Source: Bacteroidia bacterium
Lineage (GTDB): Bacteria > Bacteroidota > Bacteroidia > Bacteroidales > CAJPTX01
DNA: 8,540 bases
Assembly: GCA_905373665.1 (NCBI GenBank)
Contig: CAJPTV010000091.1
Span: 1 to 8,540, forward strand
Direction: 5' to 3'
How positions within the stretch are numbered: the first letter of the stretch is position 1; every line of letters starts with the position of its first letter. Below are positions 7,701-8,540 of this stretch, in pieces. The translations under genes were made by a program, and so were the position numbers. The notes under the pieces are model-generated. The model was not told where the DNA came from. It saw nothing but the letters and a program-made list of their open reading frames with translations, and made no database searches.

Positions 7701-7956
7701 TTACCGTGTGCGGCTTCCCTTTTTCAAGACCGTCTACAACGTAGATATTCGCATTCTCGTCAGAGCTCGCCACGGTCGCTTCCTTTACCACATTCGCCCC
7801 TTTGAGGACTTCCAGCTTCCAGTTCGCGCCCTTGACGGGGAGGAAGATCTTCCCCTCGGCATCCGACGTCCAAGTCGCCATAAAAGGGTTATTCTGTGCC
7901 CATGTAGCGCCCAGCCCTACGATGAGTAGCATGAGTAAAAGCAGTGTTTTCTTCAT
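4720..7956 (-). CDS. T9SS-secreted BspA-like/InlB-repeat surface protein, 1078 aa
   Basis: Paralogue of the 1143-4340 protein with the same domain order. Signal peptide 1-20 (MKK, Leu-rich core, GATWA|Q) leaves Gln21 at the predicted mature N-terminus. Then: an N-terminal beta domain (about 21-110); a BspA-like/DUF285 module (about 111-262: WGDIKWTTMERAFAGC, SCKEVFKGC, WNMENVEDMENMFDGC, GWTITGD); a BIG2-like Ig domain (about 263-352); seven InlB-B-like repeats (about 357-977); a Pro-rich linker (about 978-993, RPTPPIAPPS); and a T9SS type A sorting domain (994-1078). Cysteines 97, 130, 149, 156, 181, 275 and 346 match those of the paralogue. The ATG at 7956 begins a complete signal peptide 25 nt after a -7 box, without a Shine-Dalgarno. 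Predicted role: exported through the outer membrane and anchored on the cell surface, probably for adhesion; the ligand is unknown. Oddities: the last 18 residues leave the pattern of the sister proteins and end IMAIKHE, and the preceding sorting domain is nearly that of the upstream partial gene. Confidence 0.95.
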   Translation of the reverse strand: MKKTLLLLMLLIVGLGATWAQNNPFMATWTSDAEGKIFLPVKGANWKLEVLKGANVVKEATVASSDENANIYVVDGLEKGKPHTVKIYPAGVEYIRCGTDKAQETAKRLLRIQDWGDIKWTTMERAFAGCANLTSANSGVPNLSGVTSCKEVFKGCTALTLSPNNWNMENVEDMENMFDGCNYYNATMEGWTLAKAKKISFGEVKKFSLKNYEKTLIGWAKNAKTASGVVFNANKLLYSSEEAKAAHDKLVNEKGWTITGDKYILFKFKQPLYYCKKENTINVEIEAAEGIDKSQIKYSVPGEHEDGYKVIKVEDQASAKIKGLKDGNAVLTAKVKYDGMDLKATCNVVVNEKGEASTYKLNLKQSGTGTGALNVRKKENGEKLALGEHTLPEGTVLLVNVDYNKSLASLELKINGENKTSAIDYGDHKLTLDKDYTIEAVLTEIKQWKVEFAAAQNGTMSVQGKNSAQLEAGKENKTPNGTLVVVSFNPAAEHVFEEFRINKKAESVTGNTHSFTLDKDVVLEAFFSKADERSVVLNIAEGATNGSVMVGDKALTAGINKVTKDSKQKVTVKANEGYRVKSFTIAGEDKLAEAAAGAEVTFDKVVDIAVAFEEETTKIHLNWTAPEAAQGTLAVRNHKDEAVNSGEEVLIRTTIKVEVVPTEKYNLVELKANNDDLLPTKKGDVYTYTVGTTDVTLTYRFEKKPVLETVKVRFTAPAATEGTLTVTDADGKAVANEGEVKKNTTITIKAAPAAGYSLKSLTANKKDLKPKYDEKTHSVSFAVEEEDVTIAVEFEKSAPTPSEEDVEVTLTVTGELNGKVKVGEKELVSGVNKVKKGETLKVTAKANDGFQLKTFTIDGVDRLAEAETGIAIAFKQAVAIAVEFKTKSEGGDEKVTLTVVQPQDGAIVVKASDGKVLENGVKIEKSTITITATPSAQYELEWLKANNEDLTTKVDKKTHSVQYEVKADVTIRAKFKKRNGGDRPTPPIAPPSTGVEDALLANVMVAPNPFTSQLRIVNPEGVVGRYTLVNTLGEVVRSGALSGTEVFVDTEALPAGIYFVCIKIQGGAKRSIMAIKHE
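4723..4977 (-). other. T9SS type A sorting domain (CTD) of the 4720-7956 protein
   Basis: Residues 994-1078. It contains GVEDALLANVMVAPNPFT, RYTLVNTLGEVVRSG and VDTEALPAGIYFV, as in the partial neighbour. Over PNPFT...YFV (54 columns) about 48 residues agree with that neighbour and only about 28 with the 1143-4340 protein. The end (CIKIQGGAKRSIMAIKHE) differs from both, having HE after the usual terminal Lys. Confidence 0.9.
5026..6888 (-). repeat. Seven InlB-B-like repeats in the 4720-7956 protein
   Basis: Residues about 357-977, units near 357-443, 446-530, 533-614, 617-703, 709-796, 805-885 and 893-977. They have the same sub-types and order as in the 1143-4340 protein, so the array predates the duplication. 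Unit 3 is the best conserved between the paralogues (about 83% identity over 87 residues by hand, including 27 identical residues in a row at 568-594 here and 565-591 there). Acidic, Pro/Ser linkers such as SAPTPSEED sit after unit 5. Confidence 0.8.
7171..7626 (-). other. BspA-like/DUF285 module of the 4720-7956 protein
   Basis: Residues about 111-262. It has three Gly-Cys-terminated units (AFAGC, FKGC, MFDGC), WTLAKAKKISF, LIGWA and the closing AAHDKLVNEKGWTITGD. The arrangement is column-for-column that of the paralogue with no gaps, including five cysteines at identical positions (97 just before the module, then 130, 149, 156, 181). Confidence 0.8.
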
Positions 7957-7981
7957 CTTGTAAAACCATATTGTTTGTGTG

Positions 7982-8010
7982 CAAAGATACGACGCATATT
8001 TAATATCAAT
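7982..8010 (-). promoter_or_regulatory. Candidate promoter of the 4720-7956 gene
   Basis: The minus strand reads TATCTTTG at 7989-7982, an excellent match to the Bacteroidota -7 box TAnnTTTG. ATTG at 8010-8007, 17 bp upstream, is a possible -33 element. The predicted leader is about 20 nt, A-rich, with no Shine-Dalgarno. It lies between the upstream gene's terminator (8067-8103) and the start codon, so this gene should be transcribed independently. Confidence 0.7.
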
Positions 8011-8066
8011 CTAAGTAACGTTAAGCCATAGACTCCGTGCTTGGCGCTAATCCCATTGAGCTTCGC

Positions 8067-8103
8067 AAAAAAAAGAAGCCACCCCTTAGCAGAGGCGGCT
8101 TCT
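8067..8103 (-). terminator. Intrinsic terminator after the partial gene
   Basis: The 7-bp stem AGAAGCC/GGCTTCT (8074-8080 with 8097-8103) continues inward with CC/GG and CT/AG pairs around mismatches. On the minus strand it is followed by a run of eight T residues (complement of 8067-8074, one base shared with the stem). It starts 24 nt past the stop codon at 8128-8130. Confidence 0.88.
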
Positions 8104-8127
8104 CAACATAAAAAGATAGAACACTCT

Positions 8128-8540
8128 CTATTTGACTACCCTTAACACTCGCGTCGCACCGTTTTGCCCTGTTACGCGCACGAAATAGAGCCCTGCGGGG
8201 AGCGCCTCTGTATCCACAACCTCTGTACCTGACAATGCACCAGAACGAACAACTCCCCCTAAGGTATTAACTAGCGTATAACGCGCTACAATGCCCTCAG
8301 GATTGACGATCCGCAACTGGTTGGTAAACGGATTAGGGGCTGCGGAGATTCCCGCCAATACGGCGTCTTCTACCGCCGTTCCGGGCTTCCCTGGCTCTTT
8401 GTCCTTATTGTCGTCCTTGTCTTTTCCCCCTTGCTTCTTCTCAAACACGGCCGTTACCGTGGTAGCTGCTGTTACGGTAAACTTCTTCGTAGCCTTGATG
8501 TCTACGTCGTTCGCCTTAAGCTCTTTGAGCTCATAGCCGT
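8128..8540 (-). CDS. T9SS-secreted repeat protein, 3' end only (5' part beyond the window)
   Basis: The reading frame stays open from the stop at 8128-8130 to the window edge, so this is the C-terminal part of a larger gene. The GTG at 8448 that could pass for a start is internal: upstream codons encode the end of an InlB-B-like repeat (GYELKELKANDVDI, then FTVTAATTVTAVFEKK). A charged low-complexity linker follows (GGKDKDDNKDKEPGKPG), then a T9SS type A sorting domain (AVEDAVLAGISAAPNPFT, RYTLVNTLGGVVRSG, VDTEALPAGLYFVRV) ending ATRVLRVVK. Most likely it is a third member of the surface-protein family, though its N-terminal domains are not visible and it could carry a different front end. 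Its sorting domain is about 91% identical at DNA level to that of the 4720-7956 gene over about 150 bp, with one in-frame 3-nt deletion. Confidence 0.9.
   Translation of the reverse strand, partial: GYELKELKANDVDIKATKKFTVTAATTVTAVFEKKQGGKDKDDNKDKEPGKPGTAVEDAVLAGISAAPNPFTNQLRIVNPEGIVARYTLVNTLGGVVRSGALSGTEVVDTEALPAGLYFVRVTGQNGATRVLRVVK

Noticed and set aside
8446..8448. GTG as a possible start of a short 106-aa protein
   Set aside because: The frame is open upstream to the window edge and encodes a recognisable InlB-B-like repeat ending. There is no signal peptide after the GTG, which a T9SS cargo needs.

Overview
The window looks like part of a Bacteroidota chromosome, most likely a Porphyromonas or close relative. 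Two complete proteins and one partial protein end in type IX secretion system (T9SS) type A sorting domains of the Porphyromonas style (VEDA.LA....APNPFT...). The candidate promoters are Bacteroidota-type (TAnnTTTG), the start codons lack strong Shine-Dalgarno sequences, and both complete exported proteins expose Gln at the predicted signal-peptidase cleavage site. The genus call is inference from protein style; no marker gene is present.

Every convincing gene is on the minus strand, so transcription runs from high to low coordinates. The order of transcription is: (i) the 3' end of a T9SS cargo gene cut by the window edge (8128-8540), with a strong terminator at 8067-8103; (ii) a complete 1078-aa surface protein (4720-7956); (iii) its 1065-aa paralogue (1143-4340), with a strong terminator at 1076-1115; (iv) a 242-aa lipoprotein of unknown function (125-853), with a terminator at 18-53. 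A candidate promoter precedes each of the three complete genes, so these look like separate monocistronic units rather than an operon.

The two large paralogues share one architecture: signal peptide, an N-terminal beta domain, a BspA-like/DUF285 leucine-rich-like module, a BIG2-like Ig domain, seven divergent InlB-B-like repeats of about 80-90 residues, and a T9SS sorting domain. The partial gene shows the end of the same repeat-plus-sorting-domain layout. They are best read as a tandem family of secreted, cell-surface-anchored, probably adhesive proteins. No T9SS machinery is encoded here.

The most interesting signals are two. First, the sorting domains are mosaic: the 4720-7956 protein matches the partial neighbour there far better than it matches its full-length sister. 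Second, the non-coding DNA carries GTGTGTC/GACACAC inverted repeats and a 22-bp spaced direct repeat, which may be small repeat or MITE-like elements reused as terminators. I found no tRNA, rRNA, CRISPR array, transposase or defence gene, and no convincing wholly new system.
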